DNA of 64,000 nucleotides from contig NZ_CP017174.1 of NCBI RefSeq assembly GCF_006402735.1, forward strand, positions 1,057,001-1,121,000. Direction: 5' to 3'. Source of the stretch: Myxococcus xanthus. Its GTDB lineage: Bacteria; Myxococcota; Myxococcia; Myxococcales; Myxococcaceae. The position numbers were made by a program, and so were the translations under genes. Within the stretch, counting starts at the first letter, position 1. Every line of letters starts with the position of its first letter. Shown here piece after piece: positions 35,601-43,953 of the stretch. Under the pieces are notes generated by a model that made no database searches, was not told the origin of the DNA, and saw nothing but the letters and a program-made list of their open reading frames with translations.

Positions 35601-35983
35601 CGTACGCGCGATTCCTTGGGTTGTTCGTGGTGGTGCCCATTCTCTTCCTGGCGTGGCGCTACCGCCGCACCTTCACGGCCAGGAGCCTGGCGCCCATGGG
35701 GCTCCTGCTCATCGTCGTGTACGCGGCGACGTCGCCCTGGGACAACCTGGCGGTGAAGTGGGGCCTGTGGGGCTTCGACCCCGAGCGCATCTGGGGCATC
35801 AAGCTGGGGTACCTGCCTCTGGAGGAGTACCTCTTCTTCGGCCTGCAGACGCTGCTGGTGGGGCTGTGGGCCCGGGCCCGGCTGGCGCGTGCGTTGGCGC
35901 CGGATGCCCAGGCGACTCGGCCCGCGGCGGAGACGGGTGAGCGCCGCGACGGTGCGCTGACGGCTCGGGAGGTGGCGCCATGA
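35597..35983 (+). CDS. crtYc: Lycopene cyclase subunit CrtYc
   Basis: 128 residues, one half of the heterodimeric membrane lycopene cyclase found in actinobacteria and myxobacteria. Three hydrophobic stretches are visible (about 5-20, 34-47 and 75-90). The motif LGYLPLEEYLFFGLQ near residue 70 is the family signature with its acidic pair. ATG 35597 overlaps the glycosyltransferase stop; the stop overlaps crtYd. The Myxococcus CrtYc/CrtYd pair is known to cyclise only one end of lycopene, giving monocyclic pigments. Confidence 0.92.
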   Translation: MTYARFLGLFVVVPILFLAWRYRRTFTARSLAPMGLLLIVVYAATSPWDNLAVKWGLWGFDPERIWGIKLGYLPLEEYLFFGLQTLLVGLWARARLARALAPDAQATRPAAETGERRDGALTAREVAP

Positions 35984-36330
35984 TGGAGACGAAGTGGGCA
36001 TACCTCATCCACCTGTTGGGCTGGACGCTGCCGGTCATCGCCTTCCAGTTGGTGGTGCTGGTGCGCCACTACAAGGAACGCTCCGGGGCGGTGCTCAAGG
36101 CGGTGCTGCCGCCGGCTTTCATCATGGGGCTGTACCTGTCCATCGCGGACCACCTGGCCATCTCCACCGGCATCTGGAACTTCGGTGAAGGCAAGCACCT
36201 GGGCGTGTACCTGGGCGTGGTGCCGCTGGAAGAGCTGCTCTTCTTCGTGATTACCAGCGTGTTGGTGTCGCTGGGCCTGGCGCTGTTCACCGGGTTGGTG
36301 TCGCTGCTGGGGGAGGCCCGGGCGTCGTGA
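35980..36330 (+). CDS. crtYd: Lycopene cyclase subunit CrtYd
   Basis: 116 residues, the second half of the heterodimeric lycopene cyclase, homologous to CrtYc. Three or four membrane segments; the signature GVVPLEELLFFVITS near residue 79 parallels PLEEYLFF in CrtYc. Start ATG 35980 overlaps the crtYc stop by 4 bp. ATG 35983 is a second possible start. Its stop overlaps the next gene at GTGA 36327-36330. Confidence 0.92.
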   Translation: MMETKWAYLIHLLGWTLPVIAFQLVVLVRHYKERSGAVLKAVLPPAFIMGLYLSIADHLAISTGIWNFGEGKHLGVYLGVVPLEELLFFVITSVLVSLGLALFTGLVSLLGEARAS

Positions 36331-37004
36331 TTCACGCGGCGAAAGGTGGCCCGCTGGGCTGGGCGTGGGACCGGTACATCGGATGGAAGTTCCGCTCGGC
36401 GTTCCGGGGATTGTGGGTGCGTGGGACGCTGCCGGTGGGAGGTCCGGGCCGGCTGGTGTACCTGAACCACTCCAACTGGTGGGACGGCTTCGTGCTCAAC
36501 CAGCTCTGCCAGACGGCGGGTTGGGACGGCTACTGCCTCATGGATGAGGAGAACCTGCGCCGCTATCGCTTCCTCACACGCATTGGCGCCTTCAGCATCC
36601 GGCGCAAGGACGCGACGTCACCGGTGGCGTCGCTGCGCTACGCGAAGGAGCTGCTGCGCAGGCCCCGCGCGGTGGTGTTCGTCTTCCCGGAGGGCGAGCA
36701 CCGCCCCTTCGGCGTGCTCCCACTGCGACTGGAGCGGGGCGTGGAGCTGCTGGCGCGGGTGTCGAAGGTGGAGTGCCTGCCCATTGCGGTGCGCTACGGC
36801 TTCTTCGAGCACGAACGTCCAGACGTGTTGCTGGAGGTGGGCACCCCGCATTCGCCCGGCGACATGTCCGTCTTCCAGGAGGGATTGGAGACGGTGGTGC
36901 GGCGACTGGCGGCGGTGACGTCCATGGAGGGCTTCACGCGCAGGGTGTCCGGTGCGCGAGGCGTGGCGGAGCGCTGGGACGCGGCCCGGGGGCTGGCGTC
37001 ATGA
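36327..37004 (+). CDS. PlsC-type acyltransferase, likely esterifies carotenoid glycoside
   Basis: 225 residues of the 1-acyl-glycerol-3-phosphate acyltransferase superfamily. The catalytic HX4D is in LNHSNWWDG near residue 49; FPEGEHRP near 122 is the second conserved block that binds the acceptor. There is no clear membrane anchor. GTG 36327 overlaps crtYd, and the stop overlaps carA (ATGA). Position within a strictly coupled carotenoid operon, next to a glycosyltransferase, suggests it adds the fatty acid of the carotenoid glucoside ester. Phospholipid synthesis is the alternative. Confidence 0.8.
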   Translation: MIHAAKGGPLGWAWDRYIGWKFRSAFRGLWVRGTLPVGGPGRLVYLNHSNWWDGFVLNQLCQTAGWDGYCLMDEENLRRYRFLTRIGAFSIRRKDATSPVASLRYAKELLRRPRAVVFVFPEGEHRPFGVLPLRLERGVELLARVSKVECLPIAVRYGFFEHERPDVLLEVGTPHSPGDMSVFQEGLETVVRRLAAVTSMEGFTRRVSGARGVAERWDAARGLAS

Positions 37005-37867
37005 CGTTGCGCATCCGCACCATCGCGCGCATGACGGGCATCCGCGAGGCGACGCTGCGCGCCTGGGAGCGGCGCTACGGCTTCCCGCGCCCGCTGCGCA
37101 GCGAGGGCAACAACTACCGCGTCTATTCGCGCGAGGAGGTGGATGCCGTCCGCCGTGTGGCCCGGCTCATCCAGGAGGAAGGCCTGTCGGTGAGCGAGGC
37201 CATCGCCCAGGTGAAGACGGAGCCGCCGCGTGAGCAGCCCGAAGCCGAGCGCCTGAGCGAGCGCTTCTGGTCCTCCGTGGGGGCCCTGGAAGGGGACGAG
37301 GTGACGCGCGTGCTGGATGACGCGCAGACCGTCATGGAGGTGGAGGCCTACTGTGACTGCTTCCTGCTGCCCCTGCTGCGGGAGATGGGCGTGCGGCTGG
37401 ACGTCGCGCGGGAGCACCTGGCCTCCGCCCTCATCCGCCAGCGCCTGCGGCAGGTGTATGACACCCTGCTCCCCACGCCTGCCGGCCCCCGTGCCCTGCT
37501 CGCCTGTCCGGCGGGGGACCACCATGAAGGCGGCCTGCTGGTGCTGGGCATCCACCTCAAGCGCAAGGGGTGGCGGGTGACGATGCTGGGCGCGGACACC
37601 CCGGCGGCGGCGCTGCAGGGGGCTTGCGTGCAGGTGCGGCCGGACGTGGTGGCGCTGTCCTTCGTGCGCGCCCGTGCGCCGGAGGAGTTCGCGTCCGTCC
37701 TGGAAGACGCGCTCCGGGCCTGCGCGCCCTTTCCCGTGGTCGTCGGCGGGCTGGGGGCTCGCGAGCACCTGAAGGCCATTTTCTCGCTCGGCGCGCAGTA
37801 CGCGGAGTCGTCGGAAGAGTTGGTGGCCATCTGGAACCAGGTGCGCAACGCTCAGAATCGCCCGTAG
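37001..37867 (+). CDS. carA: Carotenoid operon repressor CarA (MerR/B12-domain)
   Basis: 288 residues. Residues 1-70 are a MerR-type winged helix (IRTIARMTGIREATLRAWERRYGF, NNYRVYSREEV). Residues about 85-285 are a cobalamin-binding module: a helical cap and a Rossmann domain with GDHHEGG (the DxHxxG B12 motif). The CarH photoreceptor motif W-x9-EH is only partly kept: EH is present in DVAREHL, but the Trp position is Glu. That fits the known ability of CarA to repress without B12. It represses its own operon promoter at 28317-28346. Translationally coupled to the acyltransferase gene (ATGA). Confidence 0.93.
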   Translation: MTLRIRTIARMTGIREATLRAWERRYGFPRPLRSEGNNYRVYSREEVDAVRRVARLIQEEGLSVSEAIAQVKTEPPREQPEAERLSERFWSSVGALEGDEVTRVLDDAQTVMEVEAYCDCFLLPLLREMGVRLDVAREHLASALIRQRLRQVYDTLLPTPAGPRALLACPAGDHHEGGLLVLGIHLKRKGWRVTMLGADTPAAALQGACVQVRPDVVALSFVRARAPEEFASVLEDALRACAPFPVVVGGLGAREHLKAIFSLGAQYAESSEELVAIWNQVRNAQNRP

Positions 37868-37882
37868 TCTTGCCGTAGCGAC

Positions 37883-38782
37883 ATGGCTGAGCGCACCTAT
37901 CGAATCCACATCGCCGCGGAGTTGGCAGGAGTCCGGGTGGAGCTCATCCGGGCCTGGGAGCGCCGCTATGGCGTGCTCACCCCGCGCCGGACCCCCGCTG
38001 GCTACCGCGCCTATACGGACCGTGACGTGGCGGTGCTCAAGCAGCTCAAGCGGCTGACCGACGAAGGCGTGGCCATCAGCGAGGCGGCGAAGCTGCTGCC
38101 CCAGTTGATGGAAGGTCTGGATGCGGAAGCGGCGGTGCGCGGCACCCATCTGGAGACGCGGGCGCATGCGGAGACGTGGCGGGAATCCGTGCTCGCCGCC
38201 GCCCTGGCGTATGACCAGCCGCGCGTGTCGGACGTGCTGGACGAGGTGCTGGCCGCGCTGCCCCCGCTCAAGGCCTTCGACGAGGTGCTGGCGCCGCTGC
38301 TGTGCGACGTGGGCGAGCAATGGGAGGCGGGCTCGCTGACGGTGGCGCAGGAACACCTGGTGTCACAGATGGTGCGGGCGCGGCTGGTGAGCCTGCTGCA
38401 CGCGGCGCCCCAGGGCCGGCACCGGCATGGCGTCCTGGCGTGCTTCCCGGAAGAAGAGCACGAGATGGGCCTGCTGGGCGCCGCGCTGCGGCTGCGGCAC
38501 CTGGGCGTGCGGGTGACGCTGTTGGGACAGCGCGTTCCCGCCGAGGACCTGGGCCGCGCCGTCTTGGCGCTGCGGCCCGACTTCGTGGGGCTGTCCACGG
38601 TGGCCAGCCGGAGCGCCGAGGCCTTCGAGGACACCCTGACGCGTTTGAGGCAGGCGCTGCCCAGGGGATTGCCCGTCTGGGTGGGCGGCGCCGCCGCGCG
38701 CTCGCACCAGGCCGTGTGCGAGCGGTTGGCGGTGCACGTCTTCCAGGGCGAGGAGGACTGGGACCGCCTCGCGGGCGTGTAG
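37883..38782 (+). CDS. carH: B12-dependent photoreceptor repressor CarH
   Basis: 299 residues, paralogue of CarA. MerR helix-turn-helix in residues 1-70 (YRIHIAAELAGVRVELIRAWERRYGVL). The B12 domain has intact W-x9-EH (WEAGSLTVAQEH) and the CarH variant of the cobalamin motif, EEHEMG (ExHxxG), followed by GVRVTLLGQRVP. In the dark, adenosylcobalamin-bound CarH tetramers repress the carotenoid genes; light breaks the Co-C bond and relieves repression. Last gene of the operon, 15 bp after carA. No clear terminator follows. Confidence 0.93.
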   Translation: MAERTYRIHIAAELAGVRVELIRAWERRYGVLTPRRTPAGYRAYTDRDVAVLKQLKRLTDEGVAISEAAKLLPQLMEGLDAEAAVRGTHLETRAHAETWRESVLAAALAYDQPRVSDVLDEVLAALPPLKAFDEVLAPLLCDVGEQWEAGSLTVAQEHLVSQMVRARLVSLLHAAPQGRHRHGVLACFPEEEHEMGLLGAALRLRHLGVRVTLLGQRVPAEDLGRAVLALRPDFVGLSTVASRSAEAFEDTLTRLRQALPRGLPVWVGGAAARSHQAVCERLAVHVFQGEEDWDRLAGV

Positions 38783-38789
38783 GTCAGGC

Positions 38790-39070
38790 GTGTTGATGGC
38801 GGAGTGGTTGAAGACGCTGCTGCCGTAGTACTGGGCGGCCTCCTCGTTCCAGCCCGCCTCGGCTGGTGTACTGCCCCGCAGCACGCAGCGCAGGCTCACG
38901 TAGCCGTTGATGCCCGCGAACACCGACGGGAGGTTGGCGGGTGCGGAGAGGTTGCGCTGAATCGGGCAGGCGGATGCCAGCCTTTGCACGGCGTCCGTGC
39001 CAGGGAATCCATGGCAGGCGAAGCAGATGTTGCCGCGCCCGCGCCATTCCGGTGCGGCAAGGCTTGCCAA
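38790..39070 (-). pseudogene. Possible remnant of a c-type cytochrome gene
   Basis: In the 309-bp gap after carH the minus strand reads NICFACHGFPGTDAVQR, with a CxxCH heme-attachment motif, then an orderly non-repetitive stretch to FNHSAINTPDL, before the frame runs antisense into carH without a stop. No signal peptide or ribosome site is visible. It could be a decayed piece of a cytochrome c-like or Cys-rich protein, or chance. A GGCAAG-G-CTTGCC palindrome near 39057-39069 may be part of a terminator for the lipoprotein gene ending at 39092. Confidence 0.3.
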
Positions 39071-39091
39071 GCCCGGCAGGACTTGCCGTTT

Positions 39092-40615
39092 CTACGGCGA
39101 GGTGGCGGGCGGTGTCTGGGCGGCGGTGGTGGGGGCCCGCCGATGGAGCGCTGGAGGTGACGCGCTCAGCGCCCCCACATAGAGGCGGCCGTGAAAGCCT
39201 TCCGCGAGCGGCTGCGGGAAGAGCCGCACCCCGGAGGCGATGTCGGGCTTCTGCCGGACCTCCTTCGTGGGGCTGATGGCGAACACGTTGCACTCCACCG
39301 CGTCCCAGACGTTGAAGCGGCAGGAGAACTGCGTGCCTCGCGTGAAGCCCACGTCGAGCGCGCGCACCGACGGGAGGACCTGGGCCAGTCGCGCTCCCAG
39401 TGGCGCATAGTCGCTGTCCCAGTTCACGCCCGCCGTCCGCACGTGCGTGCCGCCCGCGAGCACCAGCGTCCAGGCCTGGGCGCGTGTCTGCTGGTGGGCC
39501 AGCAGGTGCCGGGCCATCTCCGCCTCGCGCTCGTTGCCCTGGGCCTTCTCGGCGTCGAAGGCCACCAGGGAGATGTCCTTGCCAGCGGCGCGCAGCCGGC
39601 GTGCCTGTTCGATGAGCCAGAGCATGGCGCTGCTGCTGCGGCCGTCCTGATAGGTGCGGCGCCAGAAGGGGCTCTCGCTCATCATGGTCTGGAGGTCCTG
39701 GGGCTGGCCCGGGCTCGCCAGGTAGGTCTCCAGCAGCGGCTGCTCGGAGGCGGGCAGCGACAGCGCCAGCGTCACCGGCAGGCCCTGGGCCGTGGCTTCA
39801 CAGAGCATCCGCAGCGCCGCCGTGGGCAACTCCCGCGTGCCCAGGGGGTCCGCCAGCAGCAGCACGTGCCCTGGCGCCATCAGCGGGCCGGCGCCGTCCA
39901 CCGGGGTGCCACACTCCGGCGCCTGCTGCGCCTGCTCCGTCTGTCCTCCTTCTGGCGTCACGGAGCGGATGGGCACGGGCGCGTTGCTGCCCACCAGCTC
40001 CAGCGCGGGCACCATCTCCAGCCGCTGCAGCAAGGTCCGCTCGATGTCCAGGTCGCGCACGCCGCGCACCATTCGCATGCGCTCCATGCCCGGCGCGTTC
40101 TTGAACGGGTCCTCCATGGGCACCGCCCGGGGGCCACTGGGACCGTTCGCGTAGGTGAAGGCGTCCCGCGTGGCGTCAAAGGGATGGGCATCCAGCGCGG
40201 CGAACATGGCCGCCTCCCGCTTGCCCGCCGCCTGTGGCGGAATCTCCAGTTGGGTATCCATCTCGTTGTAGCTGAGCCGGAAGACGCGCACGACGGTCTG
40301 CCGCGGCCCCAGCCGCTCGCCCTTGATGTAGTAGCGCTCGATGGTGCGCAGGCCCGGCATGTTCTTTCCGGGCTCATGGGCCGAGGAGAACATCTCCAGC
40401 CCGCCTTCCTTCTCCATGACGTCGTAGCGCTGCTCTTCCAGGATGCGGCGCGCCACCATCATCGCGTCCTCGGCGGGGACGATGTACACCAGCTCTTCTT
40501 CCGGCGTTTCGTACTCGCCCGTGTCCTCGTTGGCCGTGGCGCCGAAACCCCGGCTCAGCGTCGCGCAGCCAGCGCACATCAGACACAGTCCCATCAGCGC
40601 ACCGTGAAGCCGCAT
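39092..40615 (-). CDS. Lipoprotein with EreA/ChaN-like domain
   Basis: 507 residues. The signal peptide ends LMCAGC (lipobox Cys17), so this is a lipoprotein. The N-terminal third (about 40-190) is a mixed domain (VYIVPAEDAMMVARRILEEQRYDVMEKEG) like those that handle amyloid-type or assembly lipoproteins. The C-terminal part (about 245-450) resembles the erythromycin-esterase/ChaN (TIKI) fold: GHVLLLADPLGTRELP, LALSLPASEQPLLETYL, FWRRTYQDGRSS and VLAGGTHVRT. Whether its metal ligands are complete I cannot judge, so activity is uncertain. It converges with the carotenoid operon and has no evident operon partner. Confidence 0.7.
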   Translation of the reverse strand: MRLHGALMGLCLMCAGCATLSRGFGATANEDTGEYETPEEELVYIVPAEDAMMVARRILEEQRYDVMEKEGGLEMFSSAHEPGKNMPGLRTIERYYIKGERLGPRQTVVRVFRLSYNEMDTQLEIPPQAAGKREAAMFAALDAHPFDATRDAFTYANGPSGPRAVPMEDPFKNAPGMERMRMVRGVRDLDIERTLLQRLEMVPALELVGSNAPVPIRSVTPEGGQTEQAQQAPECGTPVDGAGPLMAPGHVLLLADPLGTRELPTAALRMLCEATAQGLPVTLALSLPASEQPLLETYLASPGQPQDLQTMMSESPFWRRTYQDGRSSSAMLWLIEQARRLRAAGKDISLVAFDAEKAQGNEREAEMARHLLAHQQTRAQAWTLVLAGGTHVRTAGVNWDSDYAPLGARLAQVLPSVRALDVGFTRGTQFSCRFNVWDAVECNVFAISPTKEVRQKPDIASGVRLFPQPLAEGFHGRLYVGALSASPPALHRRAPTTAAQTPPATSP

Positions 40616-40748
40616 CGAACCCTCCTCAGAGCCTTGCCTCAGGCAAACGGCCTGGATATCGGGCCGAAACGCTCGGCGCCCACAACCATATCGGGGGGGC
40701 CCACCCGGTGCATTGGTGTCCGGCGCTCAGCTGTAGTGAAGTACCTCC

Positions 40749-42074
40749 GTGCCGGTTCCTTCCTCCGCCCCCGCTGCCGCATCCGCGTCGCGTCCGGTGG
40801 GGCCGTTCCAACTCCTTGCGCTTGGCGTCAATGGCATCGTCGGCGTCGGCATCTTCTTCGCCCCGGCGGAGGTCGCCGCGCTGGCGCCGGGTGCCAGCGC
40901 CATTGCCGCCTTCGCGCTCACCGGGCTCGCGCTGATACCGGTGGCGCTGGCCTTCGCCGTGCTGGGCCGGCGTTTCAACGCGGACGGCGGGCCCGTCCTC
41001 TTCGCGCGCGCGGCCTTTGGAGAGCGGGCGTCCTTCCTGGTGGGGTGGGTGGCCTACGTCAGCGCGTTCCTGAGCACCGCCGCGGTGGTGGCGGGCCTCT
41101 CCCATGCGGTGGCGCCCTCCCTGGGCCTGGAGGGTGCCCTGGGGCAGTCGGTGCTCGCCTCCGTCCTCGTCACGGCGCTGGCGGGCGTGGTGGCGTCCGG
41201 CATCCGCGTGTCGGCGGGGACCTGGACGGCGCTCACCGTCGTCAAGCTGCTGCCGCTGGCCGCGTTGCTGGTGGCGTTCCTGGCGCTGTCGGGGCCACCT
41301 CCCGCCGCGGCGGTGGCCGCGGCCCCGGCCGTGGACGCGTCGTGGCTGCGGGCGGGGTTGACGGTGATGTTCGCCTACCAGGGCTTCGAAATCGTCCCGG
41401 TGATCGCGGGGCAGGTGCGCTCGTCGTCGCGCACCGTGCCGCTGGCCACGGTGGGCTCGCTGCTGGTGGCGGTGCTGCTGTACGTGGGCCTGGTGTGGGC
41501 GTGCGTGGCCGCGCTGCCGGAGCTGGCCTCCCAGGCCGCGCCGCTGGCCGCGGCGGCGGGCGTGTGGGGCGGGCCCGGGCTCGAAGGGTGGGTGAAGGCG
41601 GGCACCAGCGTGTCCGCGCTGGGCATCTGCCTGGGGATGATGGTGACGACGCCGCGCTACCTGTCCGCGCTGGCGTCGGGCGAGCACACGCTGCTGGGGC
41701 TGGACGGGATGTCCGCCGGAGGCGTGCCGGTGCGCGCGCTCGCTGTCACCTGGGCGCTGGTCCTGCTGTTCGTCAACCTGGGCGACCTGTCGGAGCTGTT
41801 CGCCCTCTCCAGCATCGCGGTGCTGATGCAGTACGGCGTCACGTCCGCCGCGCTGGCCACGCTGGCCTGGCGGCGTGAGCGAGGGCTGCGTCCGCTCCAC
41901 GCCCTGCTGGCGGTGCCCACGCTGGGGCTGGGGCTGACGTTGGTGGCCTTCGGCGCCAGCTCGCGTGAAGGCGTCACCATGGCCCTCACCCTCATCGCTG
42001 GCGTGGTGCTGCTGCGGCTGTCGCGGCCCCGGGCTTCCGAGCCGCCAGCGGCGCTGCGCGGCGAGCCACTGTAA
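40749..42074 (+). CDS. APC-superfamily amino acid permease
   Basis: 441 residues with about 11-12 hydrophobic segments. The N-terminal GVNGIVGVGIFFAPAEVA (residues about 26-43) is the broken helix 1 of the amino acid/polyamine/organocation family, where the substrate backbone binds. FAYQGFEIVPVIAGQV near 209 corresponds to helix 6 (G-F-E). GTG 40749 is the start. It is followed by a strong hairpin at 42082-42118 and converges on the glutamine synthetase gene. Substrate cannot be told from the sequence. Confidence 0.85.
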   Translation: MPVPSSAPAAASASRPVGPFQLLALGVNGIVGVGIFFAPAEVAALAPGASAIAAFALTGLALIPVALAFAVLGRRFNADGGPVLFARAAFGERASFLVGWVAYVSAFLSTAAVVAGLSHAVAPSLGLEGALGQSVLASVLVTALAGVVASGIRVSAGTWTALTVVKLLPLAALLVAFLALSGPPPAAAVAAAPAVDASWLRAGLTVMFAYQGFEIVPVIAGQVRSSSRTVPLATVGSLLVAVLLYVGLVWACVAALPELASQAAPLAAAAGVWGGPGLEGWVKAGTSVSALGICLGMMVTTPRYLSALASGEHTLLGLDGMSAGGVPVRALAVTWALVLLFVNLGDLSELFALSSIAVLMQYGVTSAALATLAWRRERGLRPLHALLAVPTLGLGLTLVAFGASSREGVTMALTLIAGVVLLRLSRPRASEPPAALRGEPL

Positions 42075-42081
42075 CGGACGA

Positions 42082-42118
42082 AGCCGCCGCCTCCCCATGT
42101 CGCGGGAGGGCGGCGGCT
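42082..42118. terminator. Hairpin between convergent permease and glutamine synthetase genes
   Basis: AGCCGCCGCCTCCC (42082-42095) pairs with GGGAGGGCGGCGGCT (42104-42118) with one bulged G. The strong GC stem lies in the 74-bp gap between two convergent genes and could serve both strands. There is no T run, so it may act as an intrinsic terminator of the high-GC type or only stabilise ends. Confidence 0.6.
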
Positions 42119-42148
42119 CCTGAAGTCCGGCGGTGCGGACGTCCGTTC

Positions 42149-43588
42149 CTAGAACTGGTTCCAGAGGTACTGGTTGGTGACCTCGTGGTGGAACTTGACC
42201 TCCGAGTACTTCACACGGTTGCCCAGCTGCTTCGGGCTGCGCTCGGCCGTGGTCGTCTTGAGCTCGGCGAACTTGCTCTGCACGCCCTCACCCAGGATGG
42301 ACGCCACGAACTGGCTGCCCTTGAAGATGCGGATGGCGTCGAAGATGTTGTCCGGCAGGAAGCGGGTGCGGCTGCGCTTGGCCTCCGCGTCCTCCTGCGG
42401 CTGCGGGCCCTCCAGGCCGGTGCGCAGCAGGGTGTAGAGCACCAGGTACGGGTTGGCGTCCGGCGCCACCGAGCGGCACTCGATGCGCGCGCTGCGCTCG
42501 TTTCCGAAGGGGATGCGCACCATGGCACCGCGGTTGTTGGCGCTGGCCTTGATCTGGTTGGGGGCCTCGAAGTGCGGGTCCAGGCGGCGGTACGCGTTCA
42601 CGCTGGAGTTGAGCGTGAGGCAGATGTCATTCGCGCTGGTGAGGATGCGGTCGATGAAGTCCCAGCCAATGGGGCTGAGGCCGTCCGGGCCGTTCTGGTC
42701 GTGGAAGAGGTTCTTCCCGCCCTTGGACAGCGACAGGTTCATGTGCATGCCGTTGCCATTGACGCCCGTCACCGGCTTCGGGAGGAAGCTGGCGGTGCAG
42801 TCCAGCTGCGCGGCCACCTGGCGGCTGAGCAGCTTGTAGAGCTGAATCTGGTCGGCCGCGATGAGGGCCTCGCTGTACGAGAAGTTGATCTCGAACTGGC
42901 TGGGCGCCACTTCGGGGTGGTCCTTCTCGTTCTGGAAGCCCATGGCGCGCTGGGCCTCGGCCACCTTGTCGATGAAGGTGCGCAGCACGTCACCAGGCAG
43001 CGAGTGGTAGTAGCCGCCGGTGGAGATGAAGTCGAAGTGGCCCTTCTCGTGGAAGTGGTGCTCGGCGTCGCGGCCCTTGAAGAGGAAGCCCTCGATTTCA
43101 GGCGCCGCGTGGACCACCGTGCCGTCTTTCTGATACATCGACTCGGTGAGCTGCTTCAGCCTGCCACGCAGGTCGGACTGGTACTGCGTGCCGTCACGCT
43201 CGTGCACCTCGCTGAACACCAGCACCTTGCCCGGACCGAAGATGTCCGAGGGCAGCCAGTAGAAGGCGCTCCAGTCGATGTTCAGCCGCAGGTCGCTCTC
43301 CTGCTGCGCGGAGAAGCCCCGGATGGAGGAGCCGTCGAAGGTGAGGTTGTCGGCGCTCTTGATGAGGAACTTCTTGTCGTAGTCCAGCATGTGCAGCCGA
43401 CCCTCGAGGTCGGTGAAGCACACGGTGACCGCCTTGATGGCACGTTCCTTCGTCAGGTACTCGATGCGCTCGTCACGGAGCTTCTCCTGCGCGACGTGCT
43501 TGAGGCGCTGCTCCTTGACCTTGAGGTTGCGCTCCTCGAGCTCGTCGTAGGGAATCTCCAGGAACGTTCGTAGCCCCTTCGCGTCCAT
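42149..43588 (-). CDS. Glutamine synthetase family protein (type I-like, divergent)
   Basis: 479 residues; ATG 43588 is preceded by GGGAGG. Glutamine synthetase landmarks: TFDGSSIRGF, PEIEGFLF, NEKDHPEVAPSQFEINFSYSEAL, the glutamate-binding GNGMHMNLSLS, and NNRGAMVRIPFGNERSARIECR near the nucleotide site. The adenylylation loop (NLYDLPPEE-like) is not visible, so control by GlnE-type adenylylation is unlikely. The sequence departs enough from standard GlnA that a gamma-glutamyl ligase for another amine is possible. The upstream 43640-43735 region is markedly AT-rich and probably holds the promoter. Confidence 0.85.
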   Translation of the reverse strand: MDAKGLRTFLEIPYDELEERNLKVKEQRLKHVAQEKLRDERIEYLTKERAIKAVTVCFTDLEGRLHMLDYDKKFLIKSADNLTFDGSSIRGFSAQQESDLRLNIDWSAFYWLPSDIFGPGKVLVFSEVHERDGTQYQSDLRGRLKQLTESMYQKDGTVVHAAPEIEGFLFKGRDAEHHFHEKGHFDFISTGGYYHSLPGDVLRTFIDKVAEAQRAMGFQNEKDHPEVAPSQFEINFSYSEALIAADQIQLYKLLSRQVAAQLDCTASFLPKPVTGVNGNGMHMNLSLSKGGKNLFHDQNGPDGLSPIGWDFIDRILTSANDICLTLNSSVNAYRRLDPHFEAPNQIKASANNRGAMVRIPFGNERSARIECRSVAPDANPYLVLYTLLRTGLEGPQPQEDAEAKRSRTRFLPDNIFDAIRIFKGSQFVASILGEGVQSKFAELKTTTAERSPKQLGNRVKYSEVKFHHEVTNQYLWNQF

Positions 43589-43953
43589 TGTTCGTGCCTC
43601 CCAGGCCGGATTCCTCGCCGTCGGTGCGGCGGGATGAATCCGTGGGTGCACGTATTTACATTTGCCGGATTGAAATCAAGTCTTAATTCGTTGATGTGGA
43701 GTATAAAGTCTCTCCAGTGAAATCTTAAGAGCCCGCCGGATGACACTCGCGCCTACCATGTGGGCCCTCGGATGGATGGCCGGTGGACACTGGGGCGGCC
43801 GGGGAGGGGCTGTCTGGACCGAGGGGCGGCTCCGACACTGGATAGGCCCGTTGCCGGCGTCAGGGAAGTGGGCCGTGTGGCCGTGTGGCCGTGGGGAAGG
43901 CTTCCCGGTCGGCTCCAGGCAGGCGAGCGGATGCCACGGATTAGGATGTCCGC
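43589..43953. other. Divergent intergenic region with AT-rich segment
   Basis: 365 bp between the glutamine synthetase start and the alpha/beta hydrolase start. Bases about 43652-43733 are unusually AT-rich for this window (TATTTACATTTG, TCAAGTCTTAATTCG, GAGTATAAAGTC) and are the likely promoter area; I could not fix -35/-10 boxes. The half nearer the hydrolase is GC-rich with short GGCCGTGT repeats at about 43870-43895. No gene is supported. Confidence 0.5.

Noticed and set aside
36794..38356. 520-codon antisense frame across carA and carH
   Set aside because: Shadow of two established regulator genes; no start region or family motif.
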